Assembly: GCF_003575975.1 (NCBI RefSeq)
Contig: NZ_QQXK01000021.1
Coordinates: 1-62,720 of the forward strand
Reading direction: 5' to 3'
Length of the DNA: 62,720 nucleotides
Source of the DNA: Galactobacter valiniphilus
GTDB lineage: Bacteria > Actinomycetota > Actinomycetes > Actinomycetales > Micrococcaceae
In this document: positions 54,034-61,331 of the stretch, piece by piece
Numbering within the stretch: position 1 is the first letter of the stretch
Layout: each line of letters opens with the position of its first letter
Notes under the pieces: generated by a model
What the model was told of the DNA's origin: nothing
Database searches by the model: none
What the model saw: the letters and a program-made list of their open reading frames with translations, nothing else
Made by a program: the position numbers and the translations under genes

Positions 54034-55265
54034 GCGCCGACGAGGAGCGGGTGGCCCGCGCCGGACTGTCCCGCTGTTCCGAGCCGGAGGACCTCGCCGT
54101 CGAGTCCGCCGTGCAGGCGCTGGGCGCGGCGCGGGTCTGGGAGCTCGTGCGCGGGGCCACGCCCACGGCGGAGGAACGGCAGGGCACGGCAGCGCTTCTC
54201 CACGAACGCGGGGCGCGGGAGCCGGCCGCCCTTCGGGGGCTCGACACCCTGCGCGAGCGCCTGGCCGGGCGCGCGGCCGAGGCCGACCCGGCCCGGGACC
54301 TGGAGAACGTCGAGCGCCTGGGCGGCGGGCTGCTGCTCCCCGGTGACCCGGCCTGGCCCGCTGCGCTTGACGACCTCGGCCCCGGTGCGCCCTTGGCCCT
54401 TTGGTGGCGGGGACCGCGCCCGCCGGGCGACACCGCACACTGGCTCGGGATCGTGGGTACCCGCGATCCCACGGCGTACGGCCTGCACGTGACGGCCGTG
54501 GTGGCCGGCGGGGCCGCGGCGGCCGGGGCGGTGATCGTCTCCGGCGGCGCGCTGGGAATCGACGCCGCGGCACACCGGGCGGCGCTCCCATCCGGGATTC
54601 CCAGGGACCCGGAGGAACCGCTCGTCACGGTGTGCGTGCTGGCAGGGGGCGTGGATCGGCTCTATCCCGCCAGCAACGCCCGGCTCCTGCGGCACGTGGC
54701 TCAGGAACAGCTCATCCTGAGCGAGCATCCGCCCGGTTGCGCGCCCACGCGCTGGCGCTTCCTGAGCCGGAACCGGCTCATCGCGGCCCTCGGCGCCGGG
54801 CTCGTGGTGGTCGAGGGGAGGTGGCGTTCCGGCTCGCTCTCCACGGCGCACCGGGCGGCGGAGCTGGGCCGCTGGGTCGGGGCGGTGCCCGGGCCGGTCA
54901 CGGCGAGCACGAGCGAGGGGCCGCACCGGCTCATCCGCGAGGGCGCCGCGGAGCTCGTCGTGCGGCCCGAGGACGCCCTCGAGGCCATCGGGCTCGTGCG
55001 CGGCCGCGTTCCGGCCCGGCAGGACGCCCTGCCCGGCCTTGCCGGGGCGGGGGAGGCCGCGGAGACCGGCTCGCCAGTGGACGGCCTCAGCGAACCGGAG
55101 GCGCGGGTCTATGAGGCACTGCCACGGCGCGGCGGCACCTCGCTCGAACGACTCGTGCTCGCGGCCGGCCTGGCCCCGGACGAGGCGCTCGGGGCGCTGC
55201 ACGGTCTCTTGGCCCGCGGCCGCGCCGCGCGTGGGGAGGAGGGGTGGAGCAGGGCGGCGCACTAG
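54030..55265 (+). CDS. dprA: DNA processing protein DprA
   Basis: DprA loads RecA on incoming single-stranded DNA. The 411-residue protein has the Rossmann core with GIVGTRDPTAYG, SGGALGIDAAAHRAAL, VLAGGVDRLYPASN and RWRFLSRNRLIAAL, and a C-terminal winged-helix (SEPEARVYEAL to end). ATG at 54030 overlaps the comM stop (ATGA). The pair comM-dprA suggests DNA-uptake or recombination functions, although no competence pilus genes are in the window. Confidence 0.95.
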   Translation: MSADEERVARAGLSRCSEPEDLAVESAVQALGAARVWELVRGATPTAEERQGTAALLHERGAREPAALRGLDTLRERLAGRAAEADPARDLENVERLGGGLLLPGDPAWPAALDDLGPGAPLALWWRGPRPPGDTAHWLGIVGTRDPTAYGLHVTAVVAGGAAAAGAVIVSGGALGIDAAAHRAALPSGIPRDPEEPLVTVCVLAGGVDRLYPASNARLLRHVAQEQLILSEHPPGCAPTRWRFLSRNRLIAALGAGLVVVEGRWRSGSLSTAHRAAELGRWVGAVPGPVTASTSEGPHRLIREGAAELVVRPEDALEAIGLVRGRVPARQDALPGLAGAGEAAETGSPVDGLSEPEARVYEALPRRGGTSLERLVLAAGLAPDEALGALHGLLARGRAARGEEGWSRAAH

Positions 55266-55268
55266 GCT
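55263..55268 (+). promoter_or_regulatory. -10 for a leaderless xerC transcript
   Basis: TAGGCT overlaps the dprA stop codon and ends 6 bases before the xerC ATG, the same geometry as coaD. The intervening GAGGGA may also serve as ribosome site for read-through mRNA, so its promoter role is uncertain. Confidence 0.4.
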
Positions 55269-55274
55269 GAGGGA

Positions 55275-56423
55275 ATGCGAGCCACGGGTGGAACGGGTGG
55301 GGGAGAAGCGGGGGCGTTGCGCGAGTTTGAGCGGCACCTGCGGCTCGAACGCGGGCGCTCCGAGAACACGCTGCGGGCGTACCTGCGGGATGTTGCCTCC
55401 CTCGCGCAGGCCGTCTGGCCGGAGGGGATGCCCCCGTTCCGGCCCACAGCCCTGGATCGCCTCGACCTCGAGGGCCTGCGCGGGTGGCTCGCCGCCGACG
55501 CCCAGGCCGGAGCCTCGCCGGCCACCCTGGCCCGCCATGCCGCCGCGGCCCGCACCTTCTGCGCGTGGGCCCGGCGGGAGGGGCTGCTGAGCGTGGACCC
55601 CTCCGCCCGCCTCCGCGCCCCCAAGCGTCAGCAACACCTGCCACCCGTCCTGCGCCAGCAGCAGGTGACGCGGCTCCTTGACGGTGCCCGCACGGGAGGT
55701 GTTCCAGCGGACGCACCCTCGCGAGCGCGCGCGGCCGACCCGGCCGGCGGGCTCCCGCCCGCCGGCCGGGAACCCGGAGCCGCCCGGCCAGCCGGCACCG
55801 CCCCCAGGAACGCGGTACCGAACGCGGCGGCACTGAAGGCAGCGCAGCTGAACCCCGCGGCGCCGGCGGGCACGCCGACACCTGGCGGTGCGTCGCCGGA
55901 GGAACCACGAGAGGCAGCCCTGCGCCTGCGGGACGCAGCGGCCTTGGAGCTGCTCTACGCGAGCGGCGTGCGCGTGGGCGAGCTCGTGGGTCTGGATGTG
56001 GACGACGTGGACCTGCACCGCCGCACCGTCCGTGTGCTGGGCAAGGGCAACAAGGAGCGCGTGGTGCCGTTCGGCCTGCCGGCGGCGAACGCCCTCCAGG
56101 ACTGGATGAGCCAGGGGCGTCCCGTCTTGTGGGCACCGGCCGCCGGCCCGGCCCTCTTCACGGGCGTGCGCGGTGCCCGCTGGGGGAGCAGGCAGGCCCG
56201 CGAGACGGTCGACCGGGCCCTGGCGGCCCTGGGAGACACCTCGGCGCGTGGACCGCACACCCTGCGCCACACGGCCGCGACGCACCTGCTGGACGGCGGC
56301 GCCGATCTGCGCAGCGTCCAGGAATTGCTGGGCCACAGCTCGCTCGCCACCACCCAGCTCTACACACATGTGTCCGTCGAACGCCTGCGCGATGGCTACC
56401 GGAGGGCCCATCCCCGCGCCTGA
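55275..56423 (+). CDS. xerC: Tyrosine recombinase XerC-like with insertion
   Basis: XerC/XerD resolve chromosome dimers at dif. All catalytic residues are present: R233 (GVRVGE), K257 (GKGNKERVVP), H328 and R331 (HTLRH), H354 (LGHSS) and Y363. The protein has 382 residues against about 300 for the family. The excess is a low-complexity Ala/Pro/Gly segment, about residues 141-211, placed between the SAM-like N-terminal domain and the catalytic domain. The position after comM-dprA is the usual place of xerC in actinobacteria. Confidence 0.92.
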   Translation: MRATGGTGGGEAGALREFERHLRLERGRSENTLRAYLRDVASLAQAVWPEGMPPFRPTALDRLDLEGLRGWLAADAQAGASPATLARHAAAARTFCAWARREGLLSVDPSARLRAPKRQQHLPPVLRQQQVTRLLDGARTGGVPADAPSRARAADPAGGLPPAGREPGAARPAGTAPRNAVPNAAALKAAQLNPAAPAGTPTPGGASPEEPREAALRLRDAAALELLYASGVRVGELVGLDVDDVDLHRRTVRVLGKGNKERVVPFGLPAANALQDWMSQGRPVLWAPAAGPALFTGVRGARWGSRQARETVDRALAALGDTSARGPHTLRHTAATHLLDGGADLRSVQELLGHSSLATTQLYTHVSVERLRDGYRRAHPRA

Positions 56424-56458
56424 AATCGATTCCTTCCGCCACATGTTTCACCAAACGT

Positions 56459-56487
56459 TTGTCACCATCGGCAAAGCACGGCACAAT
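56459..56487 (+). promoter_or_regulatory. Promoter of DUF3145 gene
   Basis: TTGTCA (56459-56464), a 17-base spacer and CACAAT (56482-56487) form the best consensus promoter in the window. It lies 72 bases before the DUF3145 ATG in the 136-base gap after xerC. Confidence 0.75.
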
Positions 56488-56559
56488 GGCCACAGTAACG
56501 ACGTGGTCAACCATGGTCGGACGTAGGGGAAGACGTACCGACAAGACTTGGAGGACGGC

Positions 56560-57063
56560 ATGTCGATACCGATGACGCGCGGAGCCCTGTACATTCACTC
56601 GGCCCCGTCCGCACTGTGCCCTCATATCGAGTGGGCCATCGGATCAGCCGTGGACCGCCACAGCGAACTGACCTGGAGCGCGCAGCCCGCCGCCCCGGGC
56701 ATGATGCGTGCCGACATGGCGTGGGCCGGCGAGCAGGGCACGGGTGCCCTCCTGACCTCCACGCTGCGCGGCTGGGCGCACCTGCGCTACGAGGTCACCG
56801 AGGAGGCCTCCCGCGGCGTCGACGCCTCGCGCTGGTCCCACACGCCCGAACTCGGCATCTTCCACGCCACCACCGACGTGGGCGGCAACATCATGGTCTC
56901 CGAGGACCGCATCCGCTACGCCTACGAGCGCGGCCAGGGCAACCCCGCCGTGCTCTACCACGAGCTCTCCATCGCGCTCGGCGAGGCCTGGGACGAGGAG
57001 CTGGAGCCCTTCCGCGCGGCGGCCGACGGCGCGCCGGTGCGGTGGCTGCACCACGTGGGCTGA
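56560..57063 (+). CDS. DUF3145 family protein
   Basis: This 167-residue protein belongs to the actinobacterial DUF3145 family, usually next to the fab operon. It begins TRGALYIHSAPSALCPHIEWA and has GWAHLRYEVTEEAS and ELSIALGEAWDEELEPFR. The function is unknown. ATG at 56560 has TTGGAGG upstream. It has its own strong promoter and converges on fabF. Confidence 0.9.
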   Translation: MSIPMTRGALYIHSAPSALCPHIEWAIGSAVDRHSELTWSAQPAAPGMMRADMAWAGEQGTGALLTSTLRGWAHLRYEVTEEASRGVDASRWSHTPELGIFHATTDVGGNIMVSEDRIRYAYERGQGNPAVLYHELSIALGEAWDEELEPFRAAADGAPVRWLHHVG

Positions 57064-57111
57064 CGGCCCGCGCACCCGGCCCGGCCACGCGCCGTCGGGC
57101 ACTGAAGACGA

Positions 57112-57154
57112 AAGGCCCCGGCCGCCTCCCCTGAGGGGAAGCGGCCGGGGCCTT
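57112..57154. terminator. Bidirectional terminator DUF3145/fabF
   Basis: A 14-bp stem, AAGGCCCCGGCCGC with GCGGCCGGGGCCTT, whose loop can pair further (TCCCC with GGGGA), lies between the convergent genes. Confidence 0.85.
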
Positions 57155-57188
57155 GCTCGTGGGCGGCGCGAGCGTCGCCCACCGCGGA

Positions 57189-58424
57189 TCAGACGCTGCG
57201 GAACGCGGCGACGGCGTTGTGCCCGCCGAAGCCGAAGGAGTTCGACACGGCAACGCCCGGGCTGATGGCACGCGTGGACGTCACGACGTCCAGTTCCACG
57301 GCCGGGTCCTGGCGCTCGAGGTTGATCGTGAGCGGCGCGGTGCGCTCGTGCAGCGCGAGCACCGTGAAGACCGCCTCGATGGCGCCGGCGCCGCCGAGCA
57401 GGTGGCCCGTCTGCGACTTGGTCGCGGAGACCGGGACGTTGTCCATGTGCGAGCCGAAGGCGGCGCGCAGGGCCACGCCCTCGGGGATGTCGCCCACGGG
57501 CGTGGAGGTGGCGTGCGCGTTGACGTGGACCACGTCGGAGGCCTCGAAGCCGCCGTCGATCATGGTCTCGCGCAGGGCGCGGGTGGCGCCCAGGCCCTCG
57601 GCGTCGGGGGCCGTGATGTGGAAGGCGTCGGCGGAGAGGCCGGTGCCGGTCAGCTCGGCGTAGATCTTGGCGCCGCGCGCCTTGGCGTGCTCCTCGGACT
57701 CGAGGATCAACGCGCCCGCACCCTCGCCCATGACAAAACCGTCGCGGTCCAGGTCGTACGGGCGGGAGGCGTGCGCCGGGTCGTCGTTGCGGCGGGAGAG
57801 CGCCTGCATCGAGGCGAAGGAGGCCATGGTGATCGGGTGGATCGCGGCCTCGCAGCCGCCGGCGATGACCACGTCGGCCTTGCCGGAGCGAATCATCTCC
57901 TGGGCGATGGCCAGGGCCTCGGTGCCGGAGGCGCAGGCCGAGACGGGCGTGCGGGCCGCGGCGCGGGCGCCAAACTCGAGCGAGAGCGCGCCGGAGGGGG
58001 CGTTCGGCATGAGCATGGGCACGGTCATGGGCAGGACGCGGCGCGGGCCGCTCTCGCGCAGCACATCCCAGGCGTCAAGCAGCGTGTTGAGGCCGCCGAT
58101 GCCGGTGGCGAAGGAGACGCCGAGGCGGTCGTGATCGATCTCCGCCTCGTCGAGGCCGGCGTCCTTGAACGCCTCGCGGCTCGCCACGAGGGCGAACTGC
58201 ACCGAGGGATCGTTGCGCTTGATCTCGGCCTTGGAGAGCACATCGGCGGCGGGCACGAGGGCGCGGGCCGCGAAGGTCACGGGCAGGGAGTACTTCTCAA
58301 CCCAATCCTCGGTGAGCGTGCGAGCGCCGGAAGTGCCGGCCAGGGCCGCGGCCCAGCTGCTCGCGACGTCTCCGCCGATCGGGGTGGTCGCGCCCAGTCC
58401 GGTGACAACGACGGTCTTGGCCAT
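57189..58424 (-). CDS. fabF: 3-oxoacyl-ACP synthase II FabF
   Basis: FabF condenses malonyl-ACP with acyl-ACP in fatty acid elongation. The 411-residue thiolase-fold protein has the nucleophile in SACASGTEA (Cys about 165), the histidines in NAHATSTPVGD and GHLLGGAGAIE, and the final FGFGGHNA. ATG at 58424 (MAKTVVVTG) has AAAGGA 8 bases upstream. An ATG 9 bases further out is also possible. It is the last gene of a fasR-fabD-acpP-fabF set. Confidence 0.96.
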   Translation of the reverse strand: MAKTVVVTGLGATTPIGGDVASSWAAALAGTSGARTLTEDWVEKYSLPVTFAARALVPAADVLSKAEIKRNDPSVQFALVASREAFKDAGLDEAEIDHDRLGVSFATGIGGLNTLLDAWDVLRESGPRRVLPMTVPMLMPNAPSGALSLEFGARAAARTPVSACASGTEALAIAQEMIRSGKADVVIAGGCEAAIHPITMASFASMQALSRRNDDPAHASRPYDLDRDGFVMGEGAGALILESEEHAKARGAKIYAELTGTGLSADAFHITAPDAEGLGATRALRETMIDGGFEASDVVHVNAHATSTPVGDIPEGVALRAAFGSHMDNVPVSATKSQTGHLLGGAGAIEAVFTVLALHERTAPLTINLERQDPAVELDVVTSTRAISPGVAVSNSFGFGGHNAVAAFRSV

Positions 58425-58480
58425 GCTCAGCATCCTTTGCGTCAGCGTGCTTTGGTGCGGCCCGTGGATGGTGGGCCGAT

Positions 58481-58531
58481 GCGGGAGGGGCTCCCGCGGC
58501 CGGGCGGGCGTCAGTACGACGCCGCCCGGCC
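58481..58531 (-). terminator. Two hairpins between acpP and fabF
   Basis: A stem with one bulge (58498-58512 with 58518-58531) and a second perfect hairpin (GCGGGAG/CTCCCGC, 58481-58497) fill the 142-base gap. They may attenuate fabF or protect the abundant acpP mRNA. There is no U-tract. Confidence 0.5.
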
Positions 58532-58566
58532 GGGTTCGGGTGAAGGGCTCACCCGAGCGGGGAAGC

Positions 58567-58815
58567 TCAGGCCTGGGCCTGGGCGATGTAGGAGACGGCG
58601 TCGCCGACGGTCTTCAGGTTCTTGACCTGGTCATCGGGGATGGTGACGGAGAACTTGGTCTCGGCCTCAACGACGATGGTCATCATCGAGATCGAGTCGA
58701 TGTCCAGGTCCTCGGTGAAGGACTTGTCCAGCTGGACGTCCTCCACGGGCAGGTCCGTCTCCTCGTTCACGATCTCGGCGAGGCCGGCAAGGATCTCTTC
58801 GTTCGTGGCAGCCAT
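58567..58815 (-). CDS. acpP: Acyl carrier protein
   Basis: This 82-residue carrier holds growing acyl chains on 4'-phosphopantetheine. The attachment site is Ser41 in DLDIDSISMM, with Ile instead of the common Leu after the Ser. It is strongly acidic, as expected. ATG at 58815 has GGAGAAAG upstream. A longer in-frame start would run through the 143-base gap to fabD. Confidence 0.96.
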   Translation of the reverse strand: MAATNEEILAGLAEIVNEETDLPVEDVQLDKSFTEDLDIDSISMMTIVVEAETKFSVTIPDDQVKNLKTVGDAVSYIAQAQA

Positions 58816-58958
58816 GTGGCTTTCTCCTTCGTGTGGTGCCGATATCGGCGTAGTCGACGCGCCCGGGTGCGGGTGCATCTCGAACTGTGGGTGTTCGGCT
58901 CAAGCTTAGGGCGCGTGGGCCGAGAAGCCGCTCAAGGGAGGGCTTTGAACTGAGCGGA

Positions 58959-59876
58959 TCAGGCGTGCTCGGCCACGAAGGCGCGGGCCTCGTCCAGCTG
59001 ATCCGGGGTCTTCAGGGCGAAGGTCTTGATGCCCTTCATGCCGCGCTTGGCCAGGCCCGTCAGGGTGCCGGCCGGGGCGACCTCGAGGAGGCCGGTGACG
59101 CCGAGGGCGAGCATGCGCTCCTCGCACAGATCCCAGCGCACGGGGCGCGTAACCTGGGCGACGAGGGAGGCGAGGTTCTCGGCGCCGGAGACGATCTGCT
59201 CGCCGTCGAAGTTGCTCAGGAGCGTGCGGCTCGGCTCGCCCGGGGTGAGCGTGCCGGCGAGCTCCTCGAGGGCCGGGACGGCCGGGGCCATGTAGTCCGT
59301 GTGGAAGGCGCCGGCGACCTTGAGCGGGATGACGCGGGTCTTGGCGGGCGGGTTCTCGCCGAAGGCCGCGAGGGCCTCGAGGGAGCCGGCCGCGACGATC
59401 TGGCCGCCGCCGTTCTCGTTGGCGGGGGTCAGGCCGGCCTCGACGATGGCGACGCGCACATCGGCGGGCTCGCCGCCGAGGACGGCGGCCATGCCGGTGG
59501 GCGTCTGCGCGGCGGCGTCGGCCATGCCGTTGGCACGGACCTTGACGAAGTTGACCGCCTCGGCCTCGGGCAGCGCGCCGACGAGGGCGGTGGCCGTGAT
59601 CTCGCCGACGGAGTGGCCAGCGACCACAACGCTCTCGGGGAGGGACCCGCCGAAGAGCGCGCGGGCCGTCACGAGGCCGGCGGCCACGATGAGCGGCTGG
59701 GCCACGGCGGTGTCCTTGATGGTCTCCTCGTCGGCCTCGGTGCCGAGATGCACGAGGTCGCGGCCCACGGCCTCGGAGAGCTCGCGCAGGTGCGCGGCGA
59801 CGGAGGCGTCCTCGAGCCAAGGGGCGAGGAAGCCGGGGGTCTGGGAGCCCTGACCGGGGCAGACAATGGCAAGCAC
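58959..59876 (-). CDS. fabD: Malonyl-CoA:ACP transacylase FabD
   Basis: FabD loads malonate on ACP. The 305-residue protein has the GQGSQTPG oxyanion motif, the nucleophile in GHSVGE (Ser about 90) and GAFHTDYM with the catalytic His. The usual next gene, fabH, is missing. The following gene is acpP after 143 bases with no coding sign. The start codon is GTG at 59876. Confidence 0.95.
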   Translation of the reverse strand: MLAIVCPGQGSQTPGFLAPWLEDASVAAHLRELSEAVGRDLVHLGTEADEETIKDTAVAQPLIVAAGLVTARALFGGSLPESVVVAGHSVGEITATALVGALPEAEAVNFVKVRANGMADAAAQTPTGMAAVLGGEPADVRVAIVEAGLTPANENGGGQIVAAGSLEALAAFGENPPAKTRVIPLKVAGAFHTDYMAPAVPALEELAGTLTPGEPSRTLLSNFDGEQIVSGAENLASLVAQVTRPVRWDLCEERMLALGVTGLLEVAPAGTLTGLAKRGMKGIKTFALKTPDQLDEARAFVAEHA

Positions 59877-59942
59877 GGTCTCTACCTTTTCATTCGACGG
59901 TGGGTCACGGCGCGAGGCGACGTGCCCAAGCTGTGCGGTGGC

Positions 59943-59963
59943 AGTTGTATGAATCCTACAACT
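59943..59963. promoter_or_regulatory. Palindrome before fabD, candidate FasR operator
   Basis: Perfect 7-base arms AGTTGTA and TACAACT flank a 7-base centre. It is an AT-rich island directly behind the fasR stop and 67 bases before fabD. Position, symmetry and composition fit a binding site for the adjacent regulator. Confidence 0.6.
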
Positions 59964-61178
59964 TCAGGACTCGGCGGACGCGCCCGGGTGGAGCCGGCCG
60001 CAGATGAGCGCGCTCTGCAGGACGAGCGCGTCGCGCGGGCTGAAGGGGTCCCATCCCGTGGCGTCAGTGATGCGGCGCAGGCGGTAGCGCACGGTGTTGG
60101 CGTGAACGTACAAGGCCCGGGCTGTGGCCTCGAGCGAGTGCCCCTCGGCGAGGTAGCGCGTCAGCGTCTCGGCGAGGGCGGGACCCGCCGCCACGAGGGG
60201 CCGGTACACGCGCTGCACGAGGGCGTCCACGGCATCCTTGTCCCCGGCCAGGGCGCGCTCTGGCCACAGATCGTCGGCCAGGACGGGGCGGGGCGCGTCC
60301 GGCCAGGCCGGGGCGGCGGCGAGGGCCATGAGCGCGGCGCGGGCCGAGGCCGGCAGCTCGCGCAGGGTGGGGACCACGGGTCCCACAACCACGGGACCAT
60401 CGCCGAAGTGCTTGGCGAGGCGTTCGAGCGGACCGTGCTGGTCCAGCCCGCCGAGGAGCAGGATGATGCGATCGCCCTGGATGCCCACGACCGAATCGCG
60501 GGCGCTGCGCACGGAGGCGCGGCGCAGCTCGCGGACGGAGTTGCCGGTCACCGTGGCGGGGGCAAAGCCGACCACGACGCAGAGGTCGCTCTGGCTGCGC
60601 CAACCGATCGAGGCGAGGCGGGAGCGCAGGGAGTCCGGATCCTCGCCGCGCAGCACGGCGTCGACCACCAGGGCCTCGAGCCGGGAGTCCCAGGCTCCGC
60701 GCTTTTCCGCAGCGCGGGCGTAGACATCCGCGGCGGCGAAGGCGACCTCGCGGGAGTAGAGCAACACGGCCTCGCGCAGGGGCACCTGCTCCTTGGGGTC
60801 GGCCAGTTCGGGGACGCGTTCCTCGACCACGCCCACCACCACGCGGATGAGCTGCAGCGCCTTCTGCAGCGAGATGGTGCGGGAGAGTTCGCTCGGGGCG
60901 TCGGCGAACACGTCGTCGAGCACCCAGGTGGGGGCGCTCGGGTCTTCGAACCAGGCAACGAAGGAGGAGATGCCGCGCTGCGCGATGAGTCCAAGCGCCG
61001 AGCGCTGCTCGGGCAGGAGCGAGCGGTACCACGGCAGGGACGCGTCGAGTTCCTTGAGCGCGAGGGTGGAGAGCGAACCGAGGGCGGCGCGTAGGCGCTC
61101 GAGCGTGTGGGGGCTGGAGCGCAGGGTTTCGGCGATGCGGGCGCGAGGCGCGCTCATCGCGGGATCGGTGTGGGGCAC
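59964..61178 (-). CDS. fasR: PucR/CdaR-type regulator, FasR-like
   Basis: This 404-residue regulator has a C-terminal PucR-type helix-turn-helix (LAEGHSLEATARALYVHANTVRYRL). The middle domain resembles GGDEF-like CdaR domains and the N-terminal part is helical. The place before fabD is that of FasR in Streptomyces, an activator of the fabD operon, so it probably controls fatty acid synthesis here. GTG at 61178 or ATG at 61157 may be the start. It belongs to the same strand as fabD and aceE. Confidence 0.85.
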   Translation of the reverse strand: MPHTDPAMSAPRARIAETLRSSPHTLERLRAALGSLSTLALKELDASLPWYRSLLPEQRSALGLIAQRGISSFVAWFEDPSAPTWVLDDVFADAPSELSRTISLQKALQLIRVVVGVVEERVPELADPKEQVPLREAVLLYSREVAFAAADVYARAAEKRGAWDSRLEALVVDAVLRGEDPDSLRSRLASIGWRSQSDLCVVVGFAPATVTGNSVRELRRASVRSARDSVVGIQGDRIILLLGGLDQHGPLERLAKHFGDGPVVVGPVVPTLRELPASARAALMALAAAPAWPDAPRPVLADDLWPERALAGDKDAVDALVQRVYRPLVAAGPALAETLTRYLAEGHSLEATARALYVHANTVRYRLRRITDATGWDPFSPRDALVLQSALICGRLHPGASAES

Positions 61179-61252
61179 GCCTCGAGGCTAGGCCCGCCAC
61201 GCGCGGCTTGTCACCTTGAGGAGCGCGCGTGGCTTGTGGGGTTCCAACAAAG

Positions 61253-61297
61253 CGGCGCCGCCGCCGTCCCCCCGTTCGGGGGACGGCGGCGGCGCCG
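61253..61297 (-). terminator. Terminator after aceE
   Basis: A perfect 20-bp GC stem with loop CGTTC lies 35 bases past the aceE stop. On the minus strand it is followed by GCTTTGTTGG. It isolates aceE from fasR. Confidence 0.85.
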
Positions 61298-61331
61298 TGG
61301 TACGCGCGTGGGCGCTGGCTGGGCCGGTGGC

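Noticed and set aside
55275-56423. Phage or integron integrase
   Set aside because: The position after comM-dprA and the close match to Xer motifs point to a housekeeping XerC despite the insertion.
53532-56444. Very long open frame on the minus strand (970 codons) opposite comM, dprA and xerC
   Set aside because: It mirrors three well-recognised genes, has Arg/Gly/Pro-rich composition typical of antisense frames in high-GC DNA, and no family motif.
58887-61094. Long plus-strand frame (735 codons) opposite fabD and fasR
   Set aside because: The composition is that of an antisense shadow, and the minus-strand genes have clear motifs.
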